Positions 54,501-62,219 of a stretch of DNA of 64,000 nt are shown here, in pieces. Position 1 is the first letter of the stretch; each line of letters begins with the position of its first letter. Origin of the DNA: CBDCTM01 sp965222005. Its GTDB lineage: Bacteria > Bacteroidota > Bacteroidia > Chitinophagales > Saprospiraceae. Where the stretch lies: positions 4,712,001 to 4,776,000 of the forward strand of contig OZ244935.1 in NCBI GenBank assembly GCA_965222005.1, read 5' to 3'. Both the position numbers and the translations under genes were made by a program. The notes under the pieces were generated by a model. That model saw only the letters and a program-made list of their open reading frames with translations. It had not been told where the DNA came from and searched no databases.

Positions 54501-55928
54501 AAATAATCCACTAAGGTCTTCCGTAATATTACCATTTGACCATGCATACGAATAAGGAGCGGTACCCCCACTCACCGTCAAATCGATAGCGCCATCAGCC
54601 GTATTATTGGCACAGGAGGGCATGGAAACGATTCCAGAAATTATCAATTCTGATGGCTCATCAAATACCAGCATTTCTTCCGTTGTCAGCCCCATTGCAT
54701 CGGTCACTGTCAGCAAATAGGTTCCTGCACAAAAGCCGTCAAAGGCCTCATCTGCATTGTCGCTGTTAATATCAAAGGCGGGATCGCTCCAGCTATAATC
54801 ATAAGGCGGGGTACCGCAAAATACCTCAATCTGGGCAGTACCATCACAATTGCCATTGCAAAAAACGTCCGTTTTATCAATCAGCAAGGCCAGCTCTCCC
54901 GACTGGACACTCGGTATGCTTACATCCAGGAAGGTAATGCAATTATTAGCATCAGTAACCACCACCCGGTAGTCGCCTCCACAAAGCCCGGACACCTGGC
55001 TGGTCAGCGTTCCGGCCGGATCGTTCCACGCGTACATATAAGGTTGGGTACCGCCAGTAACCACCACTTCAGCTCCCCCCGAACAGCCACCATCACATGC
55101 CGGGCTAAGGCTTTGCAATGCGGCCACCAGTCTCTCAGGCTCATCAACGATGACAGTAAGAGAGGTTGTGCAGCCATTATCATCGGTAATGACTACAATG
55201 TAAGTACCAGCAGGCATATTTACACGGATTGTACTATTTATGCCCGAATCGGTAAAGCCATCTGACCAGTCAAATGTATAAAATGGCCCTATACCTCCAC
55301 TCACCTGCACGGTGATCTCGCCATCCGCCATTCCAAAGCAACTCACATCTGTTACATTGGCGAAAGCTGCCAGAGCTGGTGGTTCATCAATAGTGACAGC
55401 TTCCACAGCGCTGCATCCGAAATCGTCAATTACAGTGACTTCATAGATGCCTGCACACAGATTAGCAGCTATTTCCCCCGTTTGACCAGTGGGCCAAATA
55501 TAAGAATAAGGTGGCGTGCCTCCTATTGCGTTGGCTACCACTGAGCCATCACAGCCACCGTTGCAAGAAACAACAGTAGTGGATAGTGAAATCGAAATAG
55601 CCGGAGGTTCCGTAATTTCAAAAACACTGGTTTCGGTACAGCCCTGACCATCACTTACTTCCAAAGTATAAGTACCTGCCGACAGGTCGGGGATAGTAAA
55701 GAAAAGCGTATTGGAGGAGCCGTTTAATGTAACCGGGCCGATTAGTCCGTAGCTCAATGGAAGTTGGGCATTGGTTGTTTCCACTTCTACGCTACCCGTA
55801 GCCTCCCCTTCACATAAAGCGGGGTTGGTGCTTGTATTGAGCAACATATTACATTGCGCAGCTAATCGAAAACTGAGCGATTGAAGGGCGATTGCTAAAC
55901 AAAGCGGGAAGTAAATTTTGTAGTTCAT
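51510..55928 (-). CDS. SprB-repeat T9SS surface protein, adhesin-like
   Basis: 1472 residues. After a signal peptide (SLSFRLAAQC) come about eleven SprB repeats of roughly 75 residues with the core SGGTPPYSYLWSNG, then AGTYxVTVTDxxGC and an EP-rich end. The C-terminal half has the same segments as the downstream paralogue: YDPNDKQVLPVGEGPLGGIR, IRFQNTGTDTAFTVVVRDTL, ISPNPSPGLFNVHLRSPTTA. SprB itself is the gliding adhesin of Flavobacterium johnsoniae; here a role in attachment or gliding is inferred only from the repeats. GTP-rich turns and conserved cysteines suggest a rigid rod. Confidence 0.88.
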   Translation of the reverse strand: MNYKIYFPLCLAIALQSLSFRLAAQCNMLLNTSTNPALCEGEATGSVEVETTNAQLPLSYGLIGPVTLNGSSNTLFFTIPDLSAGTYTLEVSDGQGCTETSVFEITEPPAISISLSTTVVSCNGGCDGSVVANAIGGTPPYSYIWPTGQTGEIAANLCAGIYEVTVIDDFGCSAVEAVTIDEPPALAAFANVTDVSCFGMADGEITVQVSGGIGPFYTFDWSDGFTDSGINSTIRVNMPAGTYIVVITDDNGCTTSLTVIVDEPERLVAALQSLSPACDGGCSGGAEVVVTGGTQPYMYAWNDPAGTLTSQVSGLCGGDYRVVVTDANNCITFLDVSIPSVQSGELALLIDKTDVFCNGNCDGTAQIEVFCGTPPYDYSWSDPAFDINSDNADEAFDGFCAGTYLLTVTDAMGLTTEEMLVFDEPSELIISGIVSMPSCANNTADGAIDLTVSGGTAPYSYAWSNGNITEDLSGLFSGLYVVTVIDDNGCSAVWEAIVDEPPPLSITLENLVQASCGMADGSIDISVSGGMPPYSFDWSNGNTTEDITGLTPDIYTVTVVDEQGCTLAMDFNVAEPNALQPIGVDVGDVLCNGNADGWIDVTMAGGTPPYSYLWDDPASTTTEDLSGLVAGNYILTVTDDDGCTALVSVTINEPTAIELSATVVDSFCTGAIDLTVSGGTPPYSYLWSNGTTTEDIDNLPAGTYSVTVTDNNGCTESLEVLVNLSDPIIVDAQISPACQDDGAIDLTVSGGTPPYDYDWSDDNYDGLEDIDNLVAGTYLVRITDAEGCQEFVSLEVPADFSFDIEVSPTDCDSTGGSATVVLGSNIANPVFAWSNNGSGPTQSNLAPGGYSVTVTDNDTGCRTHKNLEIEVDPACFVTISGYVYADNAVPDCVFDGGTSALSNILVSLSNGMQTFTNNQGYYEFETVPGTYEISIAFDPALYVPLCANPIDVAATTAGNSYIDKNFYLDYSSIRDLGLKVSKLNPRPGFTRSVRICVMNYGAAPMDGTLTFVHDPLQTFEWATIQPDSYDAATQTFTWNFTNHPPGFIRVYTVYMRTPTNVPPGTDLDFYFKVEPITGDFNPSDNEITRVCTVTNSYDPNDKQVLPVGEGPLGGIRPDLSDTTLNYHIRFQNTGTDTAFTVVVRDTLDSDLDIRDVVPGPSSHPYELTVANGNVLEFTFNDINLVDSTTNEPLSHGFVFFDVALDRNLAVGTEITNTAAIYFDFNVPIITNTVQNTVFGKDIAIALTIVACDEYEYNGQIYTQSTSVADTFDLVFYDSIVIADIFIFHSDEVFLSEEYCEGENPVEPGTYTTVHTNQYDCDSTVHLEVIVHDTFMINVNLMLEYGEIYEGIPYFADTSFVKPLKSIYGCDSTVLVDIEVRTTGLGLLPYDGFEAMISPNPSPGLFNVHLRSPTTAPLRWRLYSTIGKELAIGHWLVAGESHEQLDMRSRPAGVYLLQMEMAGQVLTYRLVKH

Positions 55929-55984
55929 GATTTCAGGTTTATTTTTTGAAACGATCTTATTTATTATAAACAGCTGATTATCAA

Positions 55985-57502
55985 TTAATTAAGTACTAAT
56001 ATTTTAACCAACACAACACCACTGTTTGTTTCCAACACCATCAAATACACACCGGCTGCCAAACTACCTCTCTCAATTAAAAGCCCATGCTGCCCGGCGG
56101 TCCATTTCCGCCAGCCCGATAATTGGCGCACCAGCTTGCCTTGTACATCCAGCAATTGCAGCCGTATCTGTTCCTTTTGCTGCAGATCGAAGCTAAGCAA
56201 TGCCTCATCAGCAACCGGATTGGGCTGGATGTTCCACCAGATATGCGAAGGACCGGGATCAGGGATGTTGAGCGGTGGTTGCAATACTTCGATCGTCAAT
56301 TCGATAGTACAACTCAAGCTGTCTTCGATGACCACCTGATACTCCCCCGCTGCCAGGCCCGTTTCGTAATTGGTGCCCGGGCCAAAGTTCCACCAGTAGT
56401 TATAGGGTGGATTGCCACTAAGCATCTCCACGCGGATGCTCCCGTCGGCACAGCCATGGCAACTGGTATTTTGCACTACTACATCAGCCGACAGGCTATC
56501 GGGTACCTTCACGGATTCATCAAAAGTATAATAGCAGCCATTGGCATCCGTGATTTGAACTGAAAGCGTTTCAAGTTCCGCCCGGCAAAGTTTTTCCAAA
56601 ACCTCCGTAGTGGCGCCATTATTCCACAAAACACCGTATGGGGGCGTTCCTCCCTCGATGCGAACGTCCAAATCATACGCACAATCCACATTGCAATCAG
56701 CTACGATCAACTCGGTCATTATACTTATCACTTCGGGTTCAGATACAGTAATCAGAGCCATCTCAATACATCCATCATCGTCCGTGACGGTGACGGAATA
56801 GTCGCCTGCCAGCAAATTGCTCAGGTTAGGGCTGGTGGCGCCATTACTCCACTGGTAGCTGTACGGGGCCGAACCGCCACTAACATATATACTGATATAG
56901 CCATCGCTCCCTCCCTTACAGAGCACATCCCCTACATCAATACTGGCAAAGCTCAGCCAAGTGGGTTCTGTTATCGTATATTCCACAGCTTCCGTCACAC
57001 AGCCATTGGCATCCGTGACGGTGACGGGGTATAGCGCACAAGCGCCATGCAACTGAGCGGAAGTATCGCCCGTGTTCCACAAAAAAGCATAGGGAGGCGT
57101 GCCTCCGCTGGCAGAAGCATTGAGCAATAGGCTGCAACTATCACCGGCACAGCCCTCAAAACCCGCCCCAATATGGCCCTTCAGGCGGTCCGGCTCTTTG
57201 ATCTCGAATCCCCGTCCGGCCTCACAGGAAGCGGCATCGGTCACGCTGAGATAATACACCCCGGCCAATAGGCCTCCAAGACTAAAGACGGAATCGTTGG
57301 TTGTGCCACTTTTGAAAACCGGCCCACTCAGCAGATAATCGGCGGGCAGTTCAGCACCGTTCAGCTCAATTGCCAGTGGCCCGGCCACAGCATTGTAGCA
57401 GGGTGCATCATTGATAGTCAGGCTAATGTCAAACGGACACTGGGCAACTAAAGAAGTGCCATACAGGGCAAACAGCAGCAATATTGTATAAATTGATCGC
57501 AT
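55985..57502 (-). CDS. SprB-repeat T9SS surface protein
   Basis: 505 residues; first gene of the T9SS set. Signal peptide (LLLFALYGTSLVAQC), five or so SprB-type repeats (SGGTPPYAFLWNTGDTSAQL, VSGGSAPYSYQWSNGATSPN, EGGTPPYGVLWNNGATTEVL), then a T9SS C-terminal domain (IQPNPVADEALLSFDLQQKE to VKILVLN) of a different subtype from its neighbours. Smaller than the SprB-like protein downstream and probably co-transcribed with it (56 bp gap). Confidence 0.86.
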   Translation of the reverse strand: MRSIYTILLLFALYGTSLVAQCPFDISLTINDAPCYNAVAGPLAIELNGAELPADYLLSGPVFKSGTTNDSVFSLGGLLAGVYYLSVTDAASCEAGRGFEIKEPDRLKGHIGAGFEGCAGDSCSLLLNASASGGTPPYAFLWNTGDTSAQLHGACALYPVTVTDANGCVTEAVEYTITEPTWLSFASIDVGDVLCKGGSDGYISIYVSGGSAPYSYQWSNGATSPNLSNLLAGDYSVTVTDDDGCIEMALITVSEPEVISIMTELIVADCNVDCAYDLDVRIEGGTPPYGVLWNNGATTEVLEKLCRAELETLSVQITDANGCYYTFDESVKVPDSLSADVVVQNTSCHGCADGSIRVEMLSGNPPYNYWWNFGPGTNYETGLAAGEYQVVIEDSLSCTIELTIEVLQPPLNIPDPGPSHIWWNIQPNPVADEALLSFDLQQKEQIRLQLLDVQGKLVRQLSGWRKWTAGQHGLLIERGSLAAGVYLMVLETNSGVVLVKILVLN

Positions 57503-57830
57503 TATAACTGTCTGATAATCAACTTTTTAGATACAACTGTTTAAGGGAAAAGTTTGCCACTACTCTATCTTCAACTGAGCTGCCAACGGCACAGCCCAAT
57601 GTCTTAGAGTGGGAAAAATAGCTGGAAAACCAGTACGGCCAATCAGGCCCAGGATGGTGCTGAGGGACGGTCTTTCGCATGGCGTTTTAGTTTTTGATAG
57701 CTCCACTGAAACTGCAATTGCTGATAAAACGGTAAGAATGCTTCAGTGTGTAGGACGGAGATTAATCAAATTCTGCATACAAGTTACAAAAAAGAAATAT
57801 ACCAAAGGTGGTTTTAGCAACAATTTATTT
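57503..57830. other. intergenic region without recognised gene
   Basis: The region upstream of the T9SS set and downstream of the acetyltransferase gene. A plus-strand open frame starts at 57609 but soon runs antisense through the acetyltransferase and shows no domain. I see no clear promoter, repeat or RNA. Confidence 0.4.
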
Positions 57831-58316
57831 TCAGGTCAGGTATTTTTCAAAGCACAGGCTGTTGTCTATGCCCTTATACTGCCCATAGTTTGGAATGGGC
57901 TGGTAGCCCCGATTCCGGTAAAGTGCGATAGCCTCGGGCTGCCCTTTACCCGTTTCGAGCACACATCTGTTACAATTCAACTCCGCAGCCCAATGCTCCA
58001 ACGCAGCCAGCATTTGTGTAGCAATACCCCTGCCCCTGTATTCGGGCAATACATACATCCGCTTTACTTCCATACAATCATTGCCAAAAGCTTTTATGGC
58101 CCCGCACCCTACAGCCATTTGCCTATGTTCTGGCTCTGTAGCTGAATGAACATCTATTGCATAAGCAACTACAGCCTGTTTGATTTGATCGATTTTATTG
58201 TATTGATCGTAAAAGGCGTTGAGGTCGCCATCTCTTTCGGCCAGTTCTTTGTCGAGCAGGCCAACTAGCCGCACAAAATCCGGATGGCCGCTATCGGTTC
58301 TGAGAATTGTAAGCAT
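57831..58316 (-). CDS. GNAT family N-acetyltransferase
   Basis: 161 residues. Acetyl-CoA binding motif A is VKRMYVLPEYRGRGIATQML, followed by ALEHWAAELNCNRCVLETGK and ALYRNRGYQPI, typical of GNAT enzymes. Substrate unknown; the short, soluble form suggests a small amine or a protein N-terminus. It starts 24 bp after the mqnA stop and may be co-transcribed with the menaquinone genes. Confidence 0.88.
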   Translation of the reverse strand: MLTILRTDSGHPDFVRLVGLLDKELAERDGDLNAFYDQYNKIDQIKQAVVAYAIDVHSATEPEHRQMAVGCGAIKAFGNDCMEVKRMYVLPEYRGRGIATQMLAALEHWAAELNCNRCVLETGKGQPEAIALYRNRGYQPIPNYGQYKGIDNSLCFEKYLT

Positions 58317-58340
58317 CTATGTGGCGTGTTAAGGGTGAAG

Positions 58341-59105
58341 CTATAAACTGGGTTGCAGCGAACTACGCTCTACCTCTTTGAGGAACATAGTCAAGGCCTC
58401 TTTTTTAGCTGCATCCAGCTCATAACTGATATGATGCGTAAAATAATAAGACAAATCAAAACTGGCCACAGGAGCAGGTATCAGATATACCAGTTTGGGT
58501 ATTTGCTCAATCCCAAAGCGCAGCGCTTCGTTAAATCGCTTCACAAAATCTTCCGGCAGAGGCTGGCTACTTACCCAAGCGGCAAATACAAAAGGCAGGC
58601 TGCTGAATTGTTGCCAGGCTGTGCCCAGGTCATAGGTAAAGTCGAAGCGCTCTTCGAGGCCGATGCTGCGGTCACCAATCACCAGGCCGCCCGTTTTTCC
58701 GCCAATTTGGTCGATATAGCCGTTTTGCCCTGCAATCAATTCGGGTGCTAGTCGCCAGTGGTCGCGCAATAGCCACCTGCTCAATATTACAGAGGTACGC
58801 GAGTGGTGATCGAGATAAATGCGCTTCATCTCTTCAATGGGACAGTTGCCGTAGATGGCTACCGTTTTCACAGCCCCTACTGCCCCGATACAAAAGTCGG
58901 AAATGATATGGGGGTTGCCCAACCCCGGAATGGCAGCTACCGGTATCAGACCCAGATCAGCCTCGCCGCTTTGCAGCTTGTCGGCACAAAGGGCGGGTAT
59001 ATCGAGGCTCAATTCAATTTCCCGCTCCAACCCACTGTTGAGCAGGCCATAGAGCAGAGGCTTGGTGTTGAGATAGCTTACGGCGGTGACTTTAATTTTG
59101 GTCAT
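58341..59105 (-). CDS. mqnA: chorismate dehydratase, futalosine pathway
   Basis: 254 residues of the MqnA/MqnD periplasmic-binding-protein-like fold. KVTAVSYLNTKPLLYGL at the N-terminus and SGEADLGLIPVAAIP fit MqnA, which converts chorismate to 3-enolpyruvylbenzoate; GGLVIGDRSI is the second conserved segment. Cytoplasmic. It is seven bases after mqnE, so both early steps of the futalosine menaquinone route are in one operon. Confidence 0.9.
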   Translation of the reverse strand: MTKIKVTAVSYLNTKPLLYGLLNSGLEREIELSLDIPALCADKLQSGEADLGLIPVAAIPGLGNPHIISDFCIGAVGAVKTVAIYGNCPIEEMKRIYLDHHSRTSVILSRWLLRDHWRLAPELIAGQNGYIDQIGGKTGGLVIGDRSIGLEERFDFTYDLGTAWQQFSSLPFVFAAWVSSQPLPEDFVKRFNEALRFGIEQIPKLVYLIPAPVASFDLSYYFTHHISYELDAAKKEALTMFLKEVERSSLQPSL

Positions 59106-59112
59106 AATAGAT

Positions 59113-60309
59113 TCAGTTTACCACCGGCAATGCAGTGTATCCCCGGTAATGCTCATCCTCCTCAAAGGTGTGATCGGTAAAATCTTTAACTGTACTATAA
59201 AGTGTGTCCCGCTCAATAGCCTGGCGGCCCACTGCCCGGATCAGGTGAACCAACTCGCGGGTGCTCATGCTGGGGCTTTGCTCCTCGCTGCCTGCCATCG
59301 AATAAATCTTGGTCGTATCGTCGATCGTACCGTCGATGTCATTGACGCCAAAAGCCAATGAAAGTTGAGCGCTATGCCGCCCGATCATCGGCCAATAGGC
59401 TTTGATGTGCTCAAAATTGTCGAGATAGATACGGCTGATGGCGTAGTTGCGCAAATCCTCCACGATCGATACTTCCGGCAGATGAGACAACTGGTTGTCT
59501 TTGTTTCTGAATTTTAAAGGAATAAAGGTCTGGAAGCCGCCGGTCTTGTCCTGCAATTGGCGCAGTTGCTCCAAATGATGCACACGATGCTCATAGTGCT
59601 CGATGTGGCCGTAGAGCATGGTAGCGTTGGACCGGCAGCCCATTTGGTGCCAAATTTCGTGGATGCGCAGCCACTGCCCGGCATCACATTTACCTCCGGC
59701 GATCTGCTTGCGGATCTCGGGGTGGAAAATTTCGGCACCGCCGCCCGGCATCGAGTCAAGCCCAGCGGCCTTCATGCGCTCCATCCCCTCTTCGTAGCTG
59801 ATCTTTGCCTTTTTGAACATGTAGTGGTATTCCACCGGCGTAAGGGCTTTGATGTGCAGTCCGGGGCGGTGTGCCTTGATTTTTTGAAACAGCTCTTCAT
59901 AAAAAGGCACATCGTATTGCGGAAGCACTCCGCCAACGATATGCACCTCGGTGACTGGCTGCTCATCGTACTGCTTCACCCTATCCATGATCTCGTCCAT
60001 ACTGTATTCCCAGCCCTCTTCCCGCTTTTTGATGAGGCGCGAGTAGGAGCAAAAAGTGCAGGTGTACAAACAGATATTGGTGGGCTCGATATGAAAATTG
60101 CGGTTGAAGTAAGTTCGGTCGCCATGCTTCCGTTCGCGGATGAGGTTGGCAAGAGCTCCCACAAAGCCGGGCTCGCCTTTTTCAAATAGTTGCAGGCAGT
60201 GCTGCTCATCAATGCGCTGGCCGGCCGCCACCTGCTCTGCAATCCGTTTTAAACCGGGCGCCAATTTCGGATCACCCATTATACCGTTCAAAGTATGTTC
60301 TGCGTCCAT
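59113..60309 (-). CDS. mqnE: aminofutalosine synthase, radical SAM
   Basis: 398 residues. Radical-SAM cluster CLYTCTFC (C-x3-C-x2-C) in HIEPTNICLYTCTFCSYSRL. GGGAEIFHPEIRKQI and NATMLYGHIEHYEHRVHHLE follow the MqnE pattern rather than MqnC. It joins 3-enolpyruvylbenzoate (made by MqnA) with SAM to give aminodeoxyfutalosine. First gene of the mqnE-mqnA set. Shows that this organism makes menaquinone without the classical MenFDHCEB route, at least for these steps. Confidence 0.92.
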   Translation of the reverse strand: MDAEHTLNGIMGDPKLAPGLKRIAEQVAAGQRIDEQHCLQLFEKGEPGFVGALANLIRERKHGDRTYFNRNFHIEPTNICLYTCTFCSYSRLIKKREEGWEYSMDEIMDRVKQYDEQPVTEVHIVGGVLPQYDVPFYEELFQKIKAHRPGLHIKALTPVEYHYMFKKAKISYEEGMERMKAAGLDSMPGGGAEIFHPEIRKQIAGGKCDAGQWLRIHEIWHQMGCRSNATMLYGHIEHYEHRVHHLEQLRQLQDKTGGFQTFIPLKFRNKDNQLSHLPEVSIVEDLRNYAISRIYLDNFEHIKAYWPMIGRHSAQLSLAFGVNDIDGTIDDTTKIYSMAGSEEQSPSMSTRELVHLIRAVGRQAIERDTLYSTVKDFTDHTFEEDEHYRGYTALPVVN

Positions 60310-60612
60310 AGTCCTTAGTATTGTTCAAGAAATTATACCGCCAATCCTCTTTTCAATTTTTGAAGGTTTCTTAGTATGTATAACAATCAAAAAAACAATC
60401 AGTTTTGGCTGTTGCCGTCAGGGTGTTCAAAATCTCAGAAGAGTCCTTTGTGTGCATAAATGTAGTAGTATTTGGGCTTTTGCCGGGCTTTGAGGAAAGA
60501 AATATTTGGAATGCCGTGCCAATAGGGCGACCTGGTCTAATAGGCTGCCTTAAACACATTTCAATTTTTTGGCATATTTCCTGCATTCGGTTATTCAAAC
60601 AATGCATGCTCT
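60310..60612. other. divergent promoter region, no gene recognised
   Basis: Separates mqnE from the small membrane-protein gene. Short open frames on both strands overlap each other and show no family. No exact TAnnTTTG element was found at a useful distance. Confidence 0.4.
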
Positions 60613-60996
60613 ATGAAAGACCTCTCCTTCCGTGAATACGACCATCACCCAAAATCTTCCTTCAAAGCTATTGTGGCCCATTTGCTGCTGGCTATCTCAG
60701 CTGCTGCGCTGGGTATTTTTCTGTACGGACGGGGCATTGGCTTTTCGGTCAACTTTGAGATCCTGCTGGCTGCTGCTTTTATCCTCAGCTTGCTGGCTTA
60801 CCCCTCTGAAGCCAGGCCGGCCCATGTAATCGGTTATACTCCCGAGAGGAAGAAAGTCTTTGATTTCCTGCTTTTTGCCCTGGGGTTTTTGCTCATCATG
60901 ACGGTCAGCAACCGCCTTGCTCACCATCTGCTTCAGTCGGAGGAAACGGCCTGGCATGCCACTTTTACCTTTATTTTTCCGCTAACAAATTTCTGA
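60613..60996 (+). CDS. small membrane protein, unknown function
   Basis: 127 residues. A hydrophilic start (KDLSFREYDHHPKSSFKA) is followed by three spans (AIVAHLLLAISAAALGIFLY, FEILLAAAFILSLLAY, KVFDFLLFALGFLLIMTV). No family recognised. The ATG is well placed and the frame is in the same style as its neighbours. Confidence 0.6.
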   Translation: MKDLSFREYDHHPKSSFKAIVAHLLLAISAAALGIFLYGRGIGFSVNFEILLAAAFILSLLAYPSEARPAHVIGYTPERKKVFDFLLFALGFLLIMTVSNRLAHHLLQSEETAWHATFTFIFPLTNF

Positions 60997-61051
60997 GTCT
61001 CGCTGCCGTTTCAAAGAGGAAGGATACTTACCTTCGTAGCAAAGAAGGATC

Positions 61052-61951
61052 ATGTTGTCCATCCTCATAGCCATTTACAACCTTGATGTACGCGAATTGG
61101 TCACCAACCTCGACCAGCAGTGCAGGGCAAGCGGCATCAAGTATGAATTGCTTTGTTTTGATGACCACTCGCGCTCCTCTTTTCATCACCTCAATGCTTC
61201 GCTCCATCAGCTTCGATCGGTACGTTACAAGCGTTTTGCGGCCAATCAAGGTCGGGCACAATTGCGCAATGCCCTGGGCAGGGATGCCGCTTTTCCCTAT
61301 CTGCTGTTCATCGATGGTGACAGCCGGGTGGTGGCTGATGATTATATTTCCAATTATCTGAGCCACCTGGATGAGCAATTGGTTTTGGTGGGCAAAACGG
61401 TGTACCAGAGGCAGCCTCCGGAAGAGCCGGATTGGCAGCTGCGCTGGCTTTATGGCCGAAGGAGGGAGCAGACTGCTGCTGCAGAGCGCCAAAAGGCTCC
61501 TTACCAAAGCTTTAAAACCCACCACTTTGTCATACCAAAATCAATATTCTTGCGTATTGAGTTTGACGGCAGTTTGGAAAGATATGGACATGAAGACACC
61601 CTCTTTGGGCTTCAGCTACAATCCCGACAAATTGCTATCAAACATCTCGACAACCCTCTCGAACACACTGGCCTGGACAGCACCCGCGATTTTCTGAACA
61701 AATCAAAAGCTGCTGTCAAAAACCTCTATCGCTTATCAAAATCGAAGGAGCATTTTAGTAGCCGCTTGTTGCAAAAGCACAAACAATTGAAGTCTTTACG
61801 GCTTTCCGGAGCGGTGGGCAATCTGTATCCGATACTTGCCAAGCCACTGGAAGCCCATCTCCAATCGAGGCATCCGATGATCGGGCTGTTTGATTTGTAC
61901 AAGCTCACTTATTTGTGCTGGCTGGCGAAAAAAAATCCTGCCGGCCCTTAG
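61052..61951 (+). CDS. family 2 glycosyltransferase
   Basis: 299 residues, GT-A fold: LSILIAIYNLDVRELVTNLD, LCFDDHSRSSFHH, a DxD-type YLLFIDGDSRVVADDYI, and FDGSLERYGHEDTLFGLQLQ (the acidic ED near residue 193 in the acceptor region). Soluble with a hydrophobic C-terminal patch. It probably adds a sugar to a surface glycan or glycolipid. A TAnnTTCG element lies 15 bases upstream. Not linked to the cluster at 39558-43110. Confidence 0.88.
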   Translation: MLSILIAIYNLDVRELVTNLDQQCRASGIKYELLCFDDHSRSSFHHLNASLHQLRSVRYKRFAANQGRAQLRNALGRDAAFPYLLFIDGDSRVVADDYISNYLSHLDEQLVLVGKTVYQRQPPEEPDWQLRWLYGRRREQTAAAERQKAPYQSFKTHHFVIPKSIFLRIEFDGSLERYGHEDTLFGLQLQSRQIAIKHLDNPLEHTGLDSTRDFLNKSKAAVKNLYRLSKSKEHFSSRLLQKHKQLKSLRLSGAVGNLYPILAKPLEAHLQSRHPMIGLFDLYKLTYLCWLAKKNPAGP

Positions 61952-62100
61952 CCCTGCTGGCTTCACGGCAGGCAAGAAAACTGCTGAAATAGTAAGGTAT
62001 TCTCCTTTTTACCGTTAAATTTGGCCCATTAGCAGCTGCCTGATAGTTTGTTTTGCCCGCTGAGCACTTTGAAAATAATATTATAATTATATTGCAGATG

Positions 62101-62121
62101 ACCAAAATTTGCTATTTTGGT
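62101..62121. promoter_or_regulatory. operator-like inverted repeat upstream of TonB receptor
   Basis: ACCAAAAT-TTGCT-ATTTTGGT, perfect 8-bp arms, about 100 bp before the receptor ATG. No T tract follows, so a protein-binding site is more likely than a terminator. Confidence 0.4.
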
Positions 62122-62219
62122 TAATTAATAGGCTCAAAAACTACTCGGCTACCCATTATAGTCCCCTCAAAACGCCACTGCCCGACAGCTGGTATTTGCA
62201 AACCTAGACACATAACTAT

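Noticed and set aside
51510..55928. Tandem DNA repeats in the SprB-like gene as a possible slippage array
   Set aside because: Repeats are conserved at protein level but diverged in nucleotide sequence; no near-identical adjacent units were seen.
57609..58145. Plus-strand open frame of about 178 codons
   Set aside because: Two thirds lie antisense to the GNAT gene, which has a proper acetyl-CoA motif; the rest shows no family.
61936..61971. Terminator after the family 2 glycosyltransferase (CCTGCCG/CGGCAGG)
   Set aside because: The stem is only seven bases with a 22-nt loop and no T tract.
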